From assembly GCA_965365655.1 (NCBI GenBank), contig CBDUCN010000089.1, forward strand, positions 1 to 16,645: a DNA stretch of 16,645 bases, read 5' to 3'. A program made the position numbers and the translations under genes. The DNA is from JBFHNV01 sp965365655. Lineage in GTDB: Bacteria; Pseudomonadota; Gammaproteobacteria; HK1. The notes beneath the pieces are model-generated. The model made no database searches and was not told the origin of the DNA. It saw only the letters and a list, made by a program, of their open reading frames with translations. Of this stretch, positions 1 to 12,499 are shown in pieces; position 1 is the stretch's first letter; each line of letters opens with the position of its first letter.

Positions 1-189
1 GATGAACGCGACGTAGACCGCGGCGATCGCCGCGCCGACGAAGGGAATGCCGAACACCGCGAATGGCGCGGCGTCGACCTCCGCGGGCCCGCGCGCGAAC
101 GCACCCGGCAGCAGGAGCGACACGGCGAGCAATGCGCCGCTCACCCCGGCCCAAATCACGATGCGCCTGCGGATTGGATCGGCCGTCAT
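1..189 (-). CDS. Partial small membrane protein (C-terminus outside window)
   Basis: The reading frame starts at an ATG at 189 and runs off the left edge after 63 codons. It begins MTADPIRRRIVIWAGVSGAL. Residues about 9-30 form a hydrophobic helix preceded by three arginines, so the N-terminus is probably cytoplasmic. A polar stretch (about 31-44) follows, then a second hydrophobic segment from about 45 to the edge. I do not recognise the family. Two helices with a short polar link would fit a small symporter subunit of the DUF4212 type, but that rests on layout only. No strong Shine-Dalgarno sequence is visible upstream. It lies 127 bp downstream of glgX on the same strand, so it could be the operon's last gene or a separate unit. 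Confidence 0.5.
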   Translation of the reverse strand, partial: MTADPIRRRIVIWAGVSGALLAVSLLLPGAFARGPAEVDAAPFAVFGIPFVGAAIAAVYVAFI

Positions 190-316
190 GCCGCGATGGT
201 GACGTGTCCGGGGGCGGCTGTCACCGGGTGCGCGGGTGCGGCGGGCGCCGTGCCACCGGCGCGGCCCGGCCGGCGCGCCAGCGCCGTGCGGCGGACCCCG
301 TTCGAGCGGCGCGGCG

Positions 317-2440
<2,124 letters not shown>

Positions 2441-2461
2441 GGCGGGCCGTGCGCTCCGGGC

Positions 2462-5827
<3,366 letters not shown>

Positions 5828-5834
5828 GGGTCCG

Positions 5835-5840
5835 TCACCT
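5835..5840 (-). promoter_or_regulatory. Ribosome binding site deciding the treS start
   Basis: AGGTGA lies seven bases upstream of the ATG at 5827 and matches the 3' half of the consensus AAGGAGGTGA. This favours that ATG over the in-frame TTG at 5851. Confidence 0.7.
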
Positions 5841-5887
5841 GATCGGGGCAATGAAGACGCCGGCCTTCACGACGTGATCGCCTGATC

Positions 5888-5915
5888 CCGCCGCATGCGT
5901 GGGCGCATGCGGCGG
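5888..5915 (-). repeat. Perfect 12-bp hairpin between glgE and treS
   Basis: CCGCCGCATGCG and its exact complement CGCATGCGGCGG flank a 4-base loop, inside the 120-bp gap between the glgE stop (5948) and the treS start (5827). No U-rich tract follows on the minus strand, so a classical terminator is unlikely. An mRNA stabiliser, processing site or Rho-linked attenuator is possible. A smaller palindrome, TCACG-A-CGTGA, lies nearby at 5867-5877. Confidence 0.65.
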
Positions 5916-5947
5916 AGCGGAGTCGTGGTGCACGGGCCGCCCCCTGC

Positions 5948-7945
5948 TCACAGAAAATAATCGAAGTCGCGCTCCGTCCTGACGCGCCGGCGCAGGCGGA
6001 ACACGTGCGCGGGCGACTCCTTGGGGTCGAGGCGCACGAAGTTGCGGGCGCCGTTCCACAGGTAGCGCGCGTCGCTCAGCAGATCGTGCACCTGGTACGG
6101 CCGCTCGTCGTCGAGCCCGAAGTCCGAAAGCGGTATCTCCACCCAGCCGCTCTGCACGTGGTGCGGATCCACGTTCACCACCATCACCAGGATCTCGTCG
6201 AGGTCGTCGGTGTGCTTGGAGTATGCGAGCAGCGACTCGTTGTCGATCGTCAGGAAGCGGATGTTCCAGTCGTGCTGCAGCGCCCGGTGCTCGCGGCGGA
6301 TGCGGTTCACCCGCGCGATCAGCTCGCGCAGGCTGTCGGGACGCTCGAGGTCCCAGTCGCGTAGCTGGTACTTCTCCGAGTCCAGGTACTCCTCGCCGCC
6401 GGGGTCGCGCGGCACGTTCTCGCCGAGCTCGTAGGCCGGTCCGTAGATGCCGTAGCTCGCGCCGGTGGTCGCGGCCAGCACGAGGCGCGAGACGAAGGCC
6501 GGACGCCCGCCGAGCTGCAGGTACTCGGGCAGGATGTCCGGCGTGTTGGGCCACAGGCTCGGGCGGAAGTACTCGCGCCCGGGGCCGTGACCGAGCTCGG
6601 TCAGGTACTCGGTGAGCTCGTGCTTGGTGTTGCGCCACGGGAAGTAGTTGTAGGACTGGGTGAAGCCGAGCTTCGCGAGGCGGTGCATCACCCGCGGGCG
6701 GGTGAAGGCCTCGGACAGGAAGATGCACTCCGGATGCTTGCGCTTGACCTCGCCGATCAGCCACTCCCACATCGCGAAGGGCTTGGTGTGCGGGTTGTCG
6801 ACGCGGAACACGCGCACGCCCTCCTCCGCCCAGTGGCTGACGATGCTCTCCAGCTCGCGCCACAGCGGATCCCACGCCTCGCTCTCGAAGTCGAACGGGT
6901 AGATGTCCTGGTACTTCTTCGGCGGGTTCTCCGCGTACTGCACGGTGCCGTCGGGACGCCAGCGGAACCACTCCGGGTTCGACTGCACGTACGGATGATC
7001 CGGCGCGCACTGGAACGCGATGTCCAGCGCGAGCTCGATGCCCAGCTCACGCGCACGCGCGAGCAGGCTGCGGAACTGCTCGACGCCGCCCAGCTCCGGG
7101 TGCAGCGCCTTGTGCCCGCCCTCCTCGGCGCCGATCGCCCACGGGCTGCCCGGGTCGTCGGGCCCCGGCGTCAGGGTGTTGTTGGGCCCCTTGCGCGCGG
7201 TGCGCCCGATCGGGTGGATGGGCGGCATGTACAGGATGTCGAAGCCCATCTCCGCGACGTAGGGCAGCTGCGCCTCGACGTCGGCGAAGGTTCCGTGGCG
7301 GCCGCCGGGGCCGCACGAGCGCGGGAACAGCTCGTACCACGCGCTGAAGCGCGCGCGCTCCGGGTCCGCCACGACGGGCAGCTCGACGTCGTGGCGCACC
7401 TCCAGGCTGCGATCCGGGTACTGCGTCATCAGCGCGTGCAGGCGTTCGCCCAGCGCGACGCGGCGCCGGTCCTCCAGCGCGCCGTCGCCGGCGAGGCCCG
7501 ACGCGTAGCGCGCGAGCTCGGCGGCGTCCTCGCCGCCGGCGCGCTCGGCGGCCTCGGCCGCGAGACGGGCGCCGATCGTCAGCGCGAGCGCGATGTCCTC
7601 CGGGTCCTCGCGCCGCGCGAGGTCGTGGCGCCACGTCAGGAAGCCGTCGACCCAGGCAGCGGTGGTGTAGCGCCAGCGCCCGAGCTCGGTGACCGCGAAG
7701 CTGCCGCGCCAGCGATCGTTGTGCAGCGGCTTCATCTCGGCCTCGCGCCACGTGGCCTCGTCCTCGCGGCGGTAGAGCAAGCGGCACGCGAGGCGGTCGT
7801 GGCCGTCGGTGAACGCGTCCATCTCGACGACCACCGTCTCGCCGACGACGCGCTTGATCGCGAAGCGCCCGCCGTCCACTGCGGGGCTCACGCTCTCGAT
7901 GACGGCACGGCGGCGGCCGTCTCCGGGCAACGATGACGTCGTCAT
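5948..7945 (-). CDS. glgE: Alpha-1,4-glucan:maltose-1-phosphate maltosyltransferase GlgE
   Basis: GlgE transfers maltose from alpha-maltose-1-phosphate to the non-reducing end of an alpha-1,4-glucan, releasing phosphate. The 665 residues are typical. The N-terminal DUF3416 domain (about 12-190) is followed by the GH13_3 barrel with FSAWYELFPRS near 200 and YMPPIHPIGRTARKGPNN near 239-256. The nucleophile is D383 in VFRVDNPHTKP and the acid/base is E412 in FLSEAFTRP. Both are offset by eleven from D394 and E423 of the Streptomyces coelicolor enzyme. WPNTPDILP (D470) supplies the third carboxylate. The ATG at 7945 has AGGAGG seven bases upstream. Its start overlaps the stop of a small ORF by ATGA and lies within a palindrome. 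It sits between glgB and treS-mak, the usual pathway partners. Assignment is nearly certain. Confidence 0.97.
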   Translation of the reverse strand: MTTSSLPGDGRRRAVIESVSPAVDGGRFAIKRVVGETVVVEMDAFTDGHDRLACRLLYRREDEATWREAEMKPLHNDRWRGSFAVTELGRWRYTTAAWVDGFLTWRHDLARREDPEDIALALTIGARLAAEAAERAGGEDAAELARYASGLAGDGALEDRRRVALGERLHALMTQYPDRSLEVRHDVELPVVADPERARFSAWYELFPRSCGPGGRHGTFADVEAQLPYVAEMGFDILYMPPIHPIGRTARKGPNNTLTPGPDDPGSPWAIGAEEGGHKALHPELGGVEQFRSLLARARELGIELALDIAFQCAPDHPYVQSNPEWFRWRPDGTVQYAENPPKKYQDIYPFDFESEAWDPLWRELESIVSHWAEEGVRVFRVDNPHTKPFAMWEWLIGEVKRKHPECIFLSEAFTRPRVMHRLAKLGFTQSYNYFPWRNTKHELTEYLTELGHGPGREYFRPSLWPNTPDILPEYLQLGGRPAFVSRLVLAATTGASYGIYGPAYELGENVPRDPGGEEYLDSEKYQLRDWDLERPDSLRELIARVNRIRREHRALQHDWNIRFLTIDNESLLAYSKHTDDLDEILVMVVNVDPHHVQSGWVEIPLSDFGLDDERPYQVHDLLSDARYLWNGARNFVRLDPKESPAHVFRLRRRVRTERDFDYFL

Positions 7946-7947
7946 CG
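7931..7947 (-). repeat. Palindrome covering the glgE start codon
   Basis: CGATGACG and CGTCATCG are exact complements around one central base. On the mRNA this could fold as CGAUGA/UCAUCG with a 5-base loop, placing the glgE AUG and the overlapping UGA of the small ORF in the stem. The strong AGGAGG (7953-7958) stays outside it. It could equally be a DNA operator or coincidence, since codons for MTTSS contribute to the symmetry. Confidence 0.45.
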
Positions 7948-8043
7948 CGTGCCCTCCTGCTGCGCGCGGCGCACGCGCTCGGATCCGCTTCGTGGGCGAC
8001 GCATGCCACGTCCTTTCCGGGTGCGGGACTCGTGTGCGCTCAT
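7942..8043 (-). CDS. Small basic ORF (33 aa) linking glgB and glgE
   Basis: A 33-codon frame begins with ATG at 8043, overlapping the glgB stop as ATGA (8040-8043). It ends with TGA at 7942-7944, overlapping the glgE start as ATGA (7942-7945). It thus fills the glgB-glgE gap exactly with 4-base overlaps at both ends. GGAGG lies ten bases upstream, inside the end of glgB. The peptide starts MSAHESRTRKGRGMRRPRSG. It has ten arginines, one lysine, no aromatic residue and almost no hydrophobic ones, so it is probably unstructured. I recognise no family. It may be a functional peptide, or more likely a translated bridge that carries ribosomes from glgB to glgE. The Arg-rich composition is also what any open frame tends to show at this GC content, so translation is unproven. 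Confidence 0.4.
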   Translation of the reverse strand: MSAHESRTRKGRGMRRPRSGSERVRRAQQEGTR

Positions 8044-9965
8044 GCGTCCGACGCCTCCGGCACGAGGTAGAGCACGCCGAGCGGCGGCAGCGTCAGCGCG
8101 GCCGAGTGCAGCCGGCCCTGCGCGCCTACGGGCGCGGCGTCGACGCCGCCGAGGTTCCCCTGGCCGCTGCCGCCGTAGATTTCGGCGTCGCTGTTCAGCA
8201 GCTCGCGCCAGTGCCCGCCGCGCGGCACGCCGACGCGATAGCTCGGGCGCGGGACCGGTGTCAGGTTGCACACCACCAGCATCGTGTCGCCCGCGTGCTT
8301 GCCGTGACGCAGGAAGCTGATGATGCTGTTCTCGACGTCGTGGCAGTCCACCCATTCGAAGCCGTCACCGGTGAAGTCGCGCTCCCACAGCGCGGGGTGC
8401 TCGCGGTAGGTGCGGTTCACGTCCTGCATCCAGCGCCGCATGCCGGCGTGCAGCGGCTGCTCGAGCAGGTGCCAGTCGAGGCTGGCCTCGTGGCTCCATT
8501 CGTTCCACTGTCCGATCTCGGCGCCCATGAAATTGAGCTTCTTGCCGGGGTGCGCGTACATCAGCCCCATCAGCAGGCGCAGGTTCGCGAAGCGCTGCCA
8601 GTCGTCGCCCGGCATCTTGCGGATCATCGAGCCCTTGCCGTAGACCACCTCGTCGTGCGAGAGGCTGAGCATGAAGTTCTCGGTGAACGCGTACCACAGG
8701 CCGAAGGTCAGCTTGTCCTGGTGATACTTGCGGTGGACCGGGTCCTCCTTGAAGTAGTCGAGCGTGTCGTGCATCCAGCCCATGTTCCACTTCATGCCGA
8801 AGCCGAGGCCGCCGAGGTAGGACGGGCGCGACACCATCGGCCACGCGGTCGACTCCTCCGCGATCATCTGCACGTCCGGGTGCTCGCGGTAGACCGCCTC
8901 GTTGAGCTGGCGCAGGAAGCTCACCGCGTGCAGGTTCTCGTTGCCGCCGTGCTCGTTCGGGATCCACTCGCCGTCCTTGCGACCGTAGTCCAGGTACAGC
9001 ATCGACGCGACCGCGTCGACGCGGATTCCGTCCGCGTGGTAATGGTCCAGCCAGAACAGCGCGCTGCTCGCGAGGAAGCCGCGCACCTCGTTGCGTCCGT
9101 AGTTGAAGATGCAGCTGTTCCACTCCGGGTGGTAGCCCTGGCGCGGATCCTGGTGCTCGTACAGGTACGTGCCGTCGAAGCGCGCGAGGCCGTGCGCATC
9201 GGCGGGGTAGTGCGACGGCACCCAGTCCAGGATCACGCCGATGCCGGCACGGTGCAGCGCGTCGACCAGGAACATGAAGTCCTGCGGCGTGCCGTAGCGC
9301 GCGGTGGGCGCGAAGTAGCCGGTGCACTGATAGCCCCAGGAGCCGTAGAACGGGTGCTCCATCACCGGCATCAGCTCGACGTGGGTGTAGCCGGTGTCGC
9401 GCACGTAGTCGACGAGGCGCGTCGCGAGCTCGCGGTAGGACAGCGAGCGGCCGTCGTCGCGCATCCACGACCCCAGGTGCACCTCGTACACCGACCACGG
9501 CGCGTCGAGGGCGTTGTGCTTCGCGCGCTCGCGCATCCAGTCGCCGTCGCCCCACTCGTAGCCGAGGTCCCACGCGCGCGACGCGGTACGCGGCGGCTCC
9601 TCCCACGCGAATGCGAACGGATCGCCCTTGTCCAGCACCTCGCCGGACGCGGCCGACGTGATGCGGTACTTGTAGGTCGCGCCGTGGCCGACCCCGGGCA
9701 CGAAGCCCTCCCACACGCCGCAGCCGTCCGCGCGCGGCGTCAAGGGGTTCGCGCCGGCGTCCCAGCCGTTGAAATCGCCCACCACCGACACGGCGGACGC
9801 GTTCGGCGCCCAGACCCCGAACGCGCAGCCTTCGGGCGTGAGGTGCGAGCCCAGCTTGTCGTAGAGGCGGTGATGGGTGCCCTCGCGCAGCAGGTACACG
9901 TCGTGGGGCGTGAGCAGGCCGCCACCGGTCGCGGCGGACGGCGGCGATGCGGTCAACTGGCTCAT
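8040..9965 (-). CDS. glgB: 1,4-alpha-glucan branching enzyme GlgB
   Basis: GlgB cuts alpha-1,4 chains and rejoins them as alpha-1,6 branches. From the chosen ATG it has 641 residues. It begins almost directly at HHRLYDKLGSHLTPEG, so it lacks the roughly 100-residue N1 domain of the E. coli enzyme. A CBM48 domain (about 45-115, FGVWAPNASAVSVVGDFNGWD) precedes the GH13_9 barrel. Region I is DWVPSHY. The nucleophile is D317 (GIRVDAVASMLYLDY), the acid/base is E370 (MIAEEST) and the third carboxylate is D438 (LSHDEVVYGK). Starts at GTG 9992 or ATG 9986 would add nine or seven residues. ATG 9965 is preferred for a weak GAG seven bases upstream, but this is uncertain. It is the first gene of the GlgE operon, preceded by a 657-bp gap that should hold the promoter. 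Confidence 0.96.
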   Translation of the reverse strand: MSQLTASPPSAATGGGLLTPHDVYLLREGTHHRLYDKLGSHLTPEGCAFGVWAPNASAVSVVGDFNGWDAGANPLTPRADGCGVWEGFVPGVGHGATYKYRITSAASGEVLDKGDPFAFAWEEPPRTASRAWDLGYEWGDGDWMRERAKHNALDAPWSVYEVHLGSWMRDDGRSLSYRELATRLVDYVRDTGYTHVELMPVMEHPFYGSWGYQCTGYFAPTARYGTPQDFMFLVDALHRAGIGVILDWVPSHYPADAHGLARFDGTYLYEHQDPRQGYHPEWNSCIFNYGRNEVRGFLASSALFWLDHYHADGIRVDAVASMLYLDYGRKDGEWIPNEHGGNENLHAVSFLRQLNEAVYREHPDVQMIAEESTAWPMVSRPSYLGGLGFGMKWNMGWMHDTLDYFKEDPVHRKYHQDKLTFGLWYAFTENFMLSLSHDEVVYGKGSMIRKMPGDDWQRFANLRLLMGLMYAHPGKKLNFMGAEIGQWNEWSHEASLDWHLLEQPLHAGMRRWMQDVNRTYREHPALWERDFTGDGFEWVDCHDVENSIISFLRHGKHAGDTMLVVCNLTPVPRPSYRVGVPRGGHWRELLNSDAEIYGGSGQGNLGGVDAAPVGAQGRLHSAALTLPPLGVLYLVPEASDA

Positions 9966-10209
9966 GGCGTCACTCGTAGTGTTCATTGTCACGGGATGAT
10001 CGCCGGCCGGGGCGCCGGCGCGGCATCGCGTCGCAGGTCAGCGGGGCGGCAGGAACGGGGGCGGGGAAATCGCGCCGGCCGCGGCACGGGCGCCGTCGTG
10101 GGCATCGTGCCTCGGGCCGCACGGGTGCAGGCCGCGGCGCGCGCGCCGCCCCGGGCGTCGCGCGATGCCGGCCGGCCGTTCTGCGTCGCTGCACTGCATC
10201 ACGCGAAAC

Positions 10210-10236
10210 AGCATAACAGCACGCCGCGCGGCGCAA
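10210..10236 (-). promoter_or_regulatory. Candidate sigma-70 promoter for the GlgE operon
   Basis: On the minus strand TTGCGC (10236-10231) and TATGCT (10215-10210) resemble -35 and -10 boxes with a 15-base spacer, shorter than the ideal 17. It falls in one of the few AT-richer patches of the gap, about 245 bases upstream of the glgB ATG. This would imply a long leader. Weak evidence. Confidence 0.22.
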
Positions 10237-10367
10237 GCCCGCGCCACGGCGTGCCGCCCGGCGACGCGCCCCGGATCGGCACATGAAGCGCGCCTGGATG
10301 CACCGTCAGGGGGCGATCCGGCGCGTCGGCAGGCTGGTGAAGAACTCCGTTTATCGCCGGCCTGCGC

Positions 10368-10387
10368 CCGGTGCAGGGATGCACCGG
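10368..10387. repeat. Perfect 8-bp inverted repeat in the inter-operon gap
   Basis: CCGGTGCA and TGCACCGG flank a GGGA loop. No U-run follows on either strand. It could be an operator half-site pair or a hairpin; its position about 400 bases upstream of glgB does not decide between them. Confidence 0.4.
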
Positions 10388-10584
10388 CAAACATCGAGCA
10401 CGTAAGTGCCTGATGTCTCGAGCAGCCCGGAGACCGCGTCTTCGGCGCAGCGAGGATCAAGACGCGCAGGACGCGCTTCTTCGCCATCCTGCGAGCGGCT
10501 CCGGTTGCCGCGCGCCGTGAAGCGCGACCATGGCGGCATGCCGCGCGGACCGCGACGGGGCGGAGCGAACGCGGATGCACCGCC

Positions 10585-10605
10585 GCGGGGCATGACGCGC
10601 CCCGC
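10585..10605 (-). terminator. Possible hairpin terminator after the dehydratase gene
   Basis: GCGGGGC and GCCCCGC are exact complements around a 7-base loop, starting 18 bases beyond the dehydratase stop codon. The position suits a transcription end, but no U-run follows, so it may only be a 3'-end stabiliser or a Rho-assisted site. Confidence 0.3.
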
Positions 10606-10622
10606 TCTGGAGCGGCGCCGTG

Positions 10623-12362
10623 TCAGTGGCTCTCGCGCGGGACCGGCGCGCCGCTGCCGCCCACCAGAAAGTCCAGGTCGGCGCCGGTGTCGGCCTGCGT
10701 GACGTGATCCAGGTACAGCTTCACGTAGCCGCGGCTCGCGTGCGGCTCGGCCGGCGTCCACGCCGCGCGCCGACGCGCGAGCTCGTCCTCGGGCACGTGC
10801 AGCGTGAGCGTGCGCCCGGCGACGTCCAGCTCGACCTCGTCGCCGTCGCGCACCAGCGCGAGCGGGCCGCCGTCGGCCGCCTCGGGGGCGGTGTGCAGCA
10901 CCACCGTGCCGAAGGCGGTCCCCGACATGCGCGCATCGGAGATGCGCACCATGTCGTCGATGCCCTTCTTCAGGATCTTCGGCGGCAGCCCCATGTTGCC
11001 GGTCTCCGGGAAGCCCGGGTATCCCTTGGGCCCGCAGTTCTTCATCACCAGCACGCAGCTCTCGTCCACGTCCAGGTCCGGATCGTCGATGCGCGCCTTG
11101 TAGTCGTCGATATCCTCGAACACCACCGCACGGCCACGGTGCTGCATCAGCGCGGGCGTCGCCGCCGACGGCTTCAGGATCGCGCCCTGCGGCGCGAGGT
11201 TGCCGCGCAGCACGGTGATCCCGCCCTGCGCCTTGAACGGCGCGTCGACGGTGTGGATCACCTCGCGGTTCCAGCAGGTCGCGTCCTTGATGTTGTCCCA
11301 CATGGATTGCCCGGTGCAGGTCATCGCGTCCCGGTGCAGCAGGCCGTTCTCGGCGAGCTCCCTGAGCACCACCGGCAGGCCACCGGCATAGTAGAAGTCC
11401 TCCATCAGGTACTCGCCCGACGGCATCAGGTTCACGATGCAGGGCACCTCCTTGCCGAGGGTGTCCCAGTCGTCCAGCGACAGCTCCACGCCCATGCGCC
11501 CGGCCAGCGCGAGCAGGTGCACCACCGCGTTGGTGGAGCCGCCGATCGCGCCGTTGGTGCGGATCGCGTTCTCGAAGGCCTCGCGCGTCAGCACCTGCGA
11601 CATGCGCAGGTCCTCGTTCACCATCTCGACGACGCGCCGCCCGGCCATGTGCGCGAGCACGTTGCGCCGCGAGTCGGCGGCGGGAATCGCCGCGTTGGTC
11701 GGCAGCGCGATGCCCAGGCTCTCCGACATCGACGCCATCGTGGACGCGGTGCCCATCGTCATGCAGTGGCCGACGCTGCGCGACATGCACGCCTCGGCGT
11801 CGAAGAACTCCTGCATGCTCATCTCGCCGGCGCGCACCATGTTGTCGAACTTCCACACGTGCGTGCCGGAGCCGATGGTCTGGTCCCGGAAGCGCCCGTT
11901 GAGCATCGGCCCGCCGGACACCACCAGGGTCGGCAGGTCGCAGCTCGCGGCGCCCATCAGCAGCGCCGGCGTCGTCTTGTCGCAGCCCACCAGCAGCACG
12001 ACGCCGTCGATCGGGTTCGCGCGGATGGACTCCTCGACGTCCATGCTCACCAGGTTGCGGTAGAGCATCGTGGACGGGCGCATCAACGTCTCGCCCAGCG
12101 ACATCACCGGGAACTCGAGCGGGAAGCCGCCCATCTCGTACACGCCGCGCTTGACCCGCTCGGCGAGCACGCGGAAGTGCGCGTTGCACGGCGTCAGCTC
12201 GGACCAGGTGTTGCAGATCCCGATCACCGGGCGGCCGTCGAACAGGTGCTGCGGCAGCCCCTGGTTCTTCATCCAGCTGCGGTGGTGGAAGCCGTCCTTG
12301 CCGCTCGCGCCGAACCACTCCTGGCTGCGGCGCTTCTTCCTGCTCTCGTCACCCACGGCCAT
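10623..12362 (-). CDS. IlvD/EDD-family aldonate dehydratase (L-arabinonate dehydratase-like)
   Basis: This enzyme dehydrates a sugar acid (pentonate or 6-deoxyhexonate) to a 2-keto-3-deoxy acid using a [2Fe-2S] cluster and Mg2+. The 579 residues resemble, as I recall it, the Rhizobium L-arabinonate dehydratase in length and in key positions. Cluster cysteines are C59 (ELTPCN), C127 (VGCDKTTP) and C200 (VGHCMTMG). K129 and S480 (RISDARMSG) are the metal and catalytic residues, and the C-terminus has ADTGADLDFL. True biosynthetic IlvD proteins differ in this tail, and the operon contains no other branched-chain gene. An ATG start is listed, but GGAGG lies only two bases before it; the GTG at 12356 (codon 3) has ideal spacing. 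It is the last gene of its operon, downstream of an FAH hydrolase and dehydrogenases. The reaction class is nearly certain; the substrate is open. Confidence 0.93.
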   Translation of the reverse strand: MAVGDESRKKRRSQEWFGASGKDGFHHRSWMKNQGLPQHLFDGRPVIGICNTWSELTPCNAHFRVLAERVKRGVYEMGGFPLEFPVMSLGETLMRPSTMLYRNLVSMDVEESIRANPIDGVVLLVGCDKTTPALLMGAASCDLPTLVVSGGPMLNGRFRDQTIGSGTHVWKFDNMVRAGEMSMQEFFDAEACMSRSVGHCMTMGTASTMASMSESLGIALPTNAAIPAADSRRNVLAHMAGRRVVEMVNEDLRMSQVLTREAFENAIRTNGAIGGSTNAVVHLLALAGRMGVELSLDDWDTLGKEVPCIVNLMPSGEYLMEDFYYAGGLPVVLRELAENGLLHRDAMTCTGQSMWDNIKDATCWNREVIHTVDAPFKAQGGITVLRGNLAPQGAILKPSAATPALMQHRGRAVVFEDIDDYKARIDDPDLDVDESCVLVMKNCGPKGYPGFPETGNMGLPPKILKKGIDDMVRISDARMSGTAFGTVVLHTAPEAADGGPLALVRDGDEVELDVAGRTLTLHVPEDELARRRAAWTPAEPHASRGYVKLYLDHVTQADTGADLDFLVGGSGAPVPRESH

Positions 12363-12364
12363 CT

Positions 12365-12369
12365 CCTCC
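12365..12369 (-). promoter_or_regulatory. Ribosome binding site ahead of the dehydratase
   Basis: GGAGG ends two bases before the ATG at 12362 and eight bases before the GTG at 12356. The usual spacing of five to ten favours the GTG as the real start, which would shorten the protein to 577 residues. Confidence 0.5.
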
Positions 12370-12499
12370 AGAAGTCAAAGGGGACGCGCTCGCCCGCGTC
12401 ACTGTGCGGTCCGGCTCCTGCCCCACGCGCGGATAGGGATCTGCGGGGGCGCCACGGCGCGGGCTCCGGTCCGACGCCGCGGCCACGCCCGGCTCCCGA

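Larger units (their letters stand above)
9966..10622. other. Intergenic region between the two operons
   Basis: These 657 bases separate the end of the sugar-acid operon from the start of the GlgE operon. Open frames exist on both strands, but their products are dominated by Arg, Ala and Pro and resemble no family. Two stretches are less GC-rich than the rest: around 10203-10221 and around 10335-10356. Visible structures are a possible promoter (10210-10236) and two inverted repeats (10368-10387, 10585-10605). I see no tRNA, riboswitch or mobile element. Confidence 0.6.

Noticed and set aside
257..280. GC-rich inverted repeat after glgX as an intrinsic terminator
   Set aside because: Only six base pairs with a 10-base loop and no U-run, in a stretch so GC-rich that such matches occur by chance.
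5828..5851. TTG start for treS eight codons upstream
   Set aside because: The TTG has no clear ribosome site, whereas the ATG at 5827 has AGGTGA at seven bases and gives the usual MSAQ-type start.
7809..10286. Plus-strand open frame of 825 codons opposite glgB and the start of glgE
   Set aside because: It spans two genes and an intergenic gap with no recognisable domain. It is a shadow frame, as above.
10038..10580. Minus-strand 180-codon frame in the inter-operon gap
   Set aside because: The product is Arg/Ala/Pro-rich with no hydrophobic core and no family resemblance, and codon choice does not resemble the real genes nearby.
10351..10622. Frame continuing past the dehydratase end, finishing in a less arginine-rich tail (ETSGTYVLDVCRCIPAPGAG)
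   Set aside because: The tail briefly looks more protein-like, but the rest of the frame is an out-of-phase shadow of the dehydratase and no start or ribosome site is near. I cannot support a gene remnant.
10623..12362. Dihydroxy-acid dehydratase IlvD of branched-chain amino acid synthesis
   Set aside because: The sequence, the ADTGADLDFL tail and the operon all fit the aldonate dehydratase branch of the same superfamily better.
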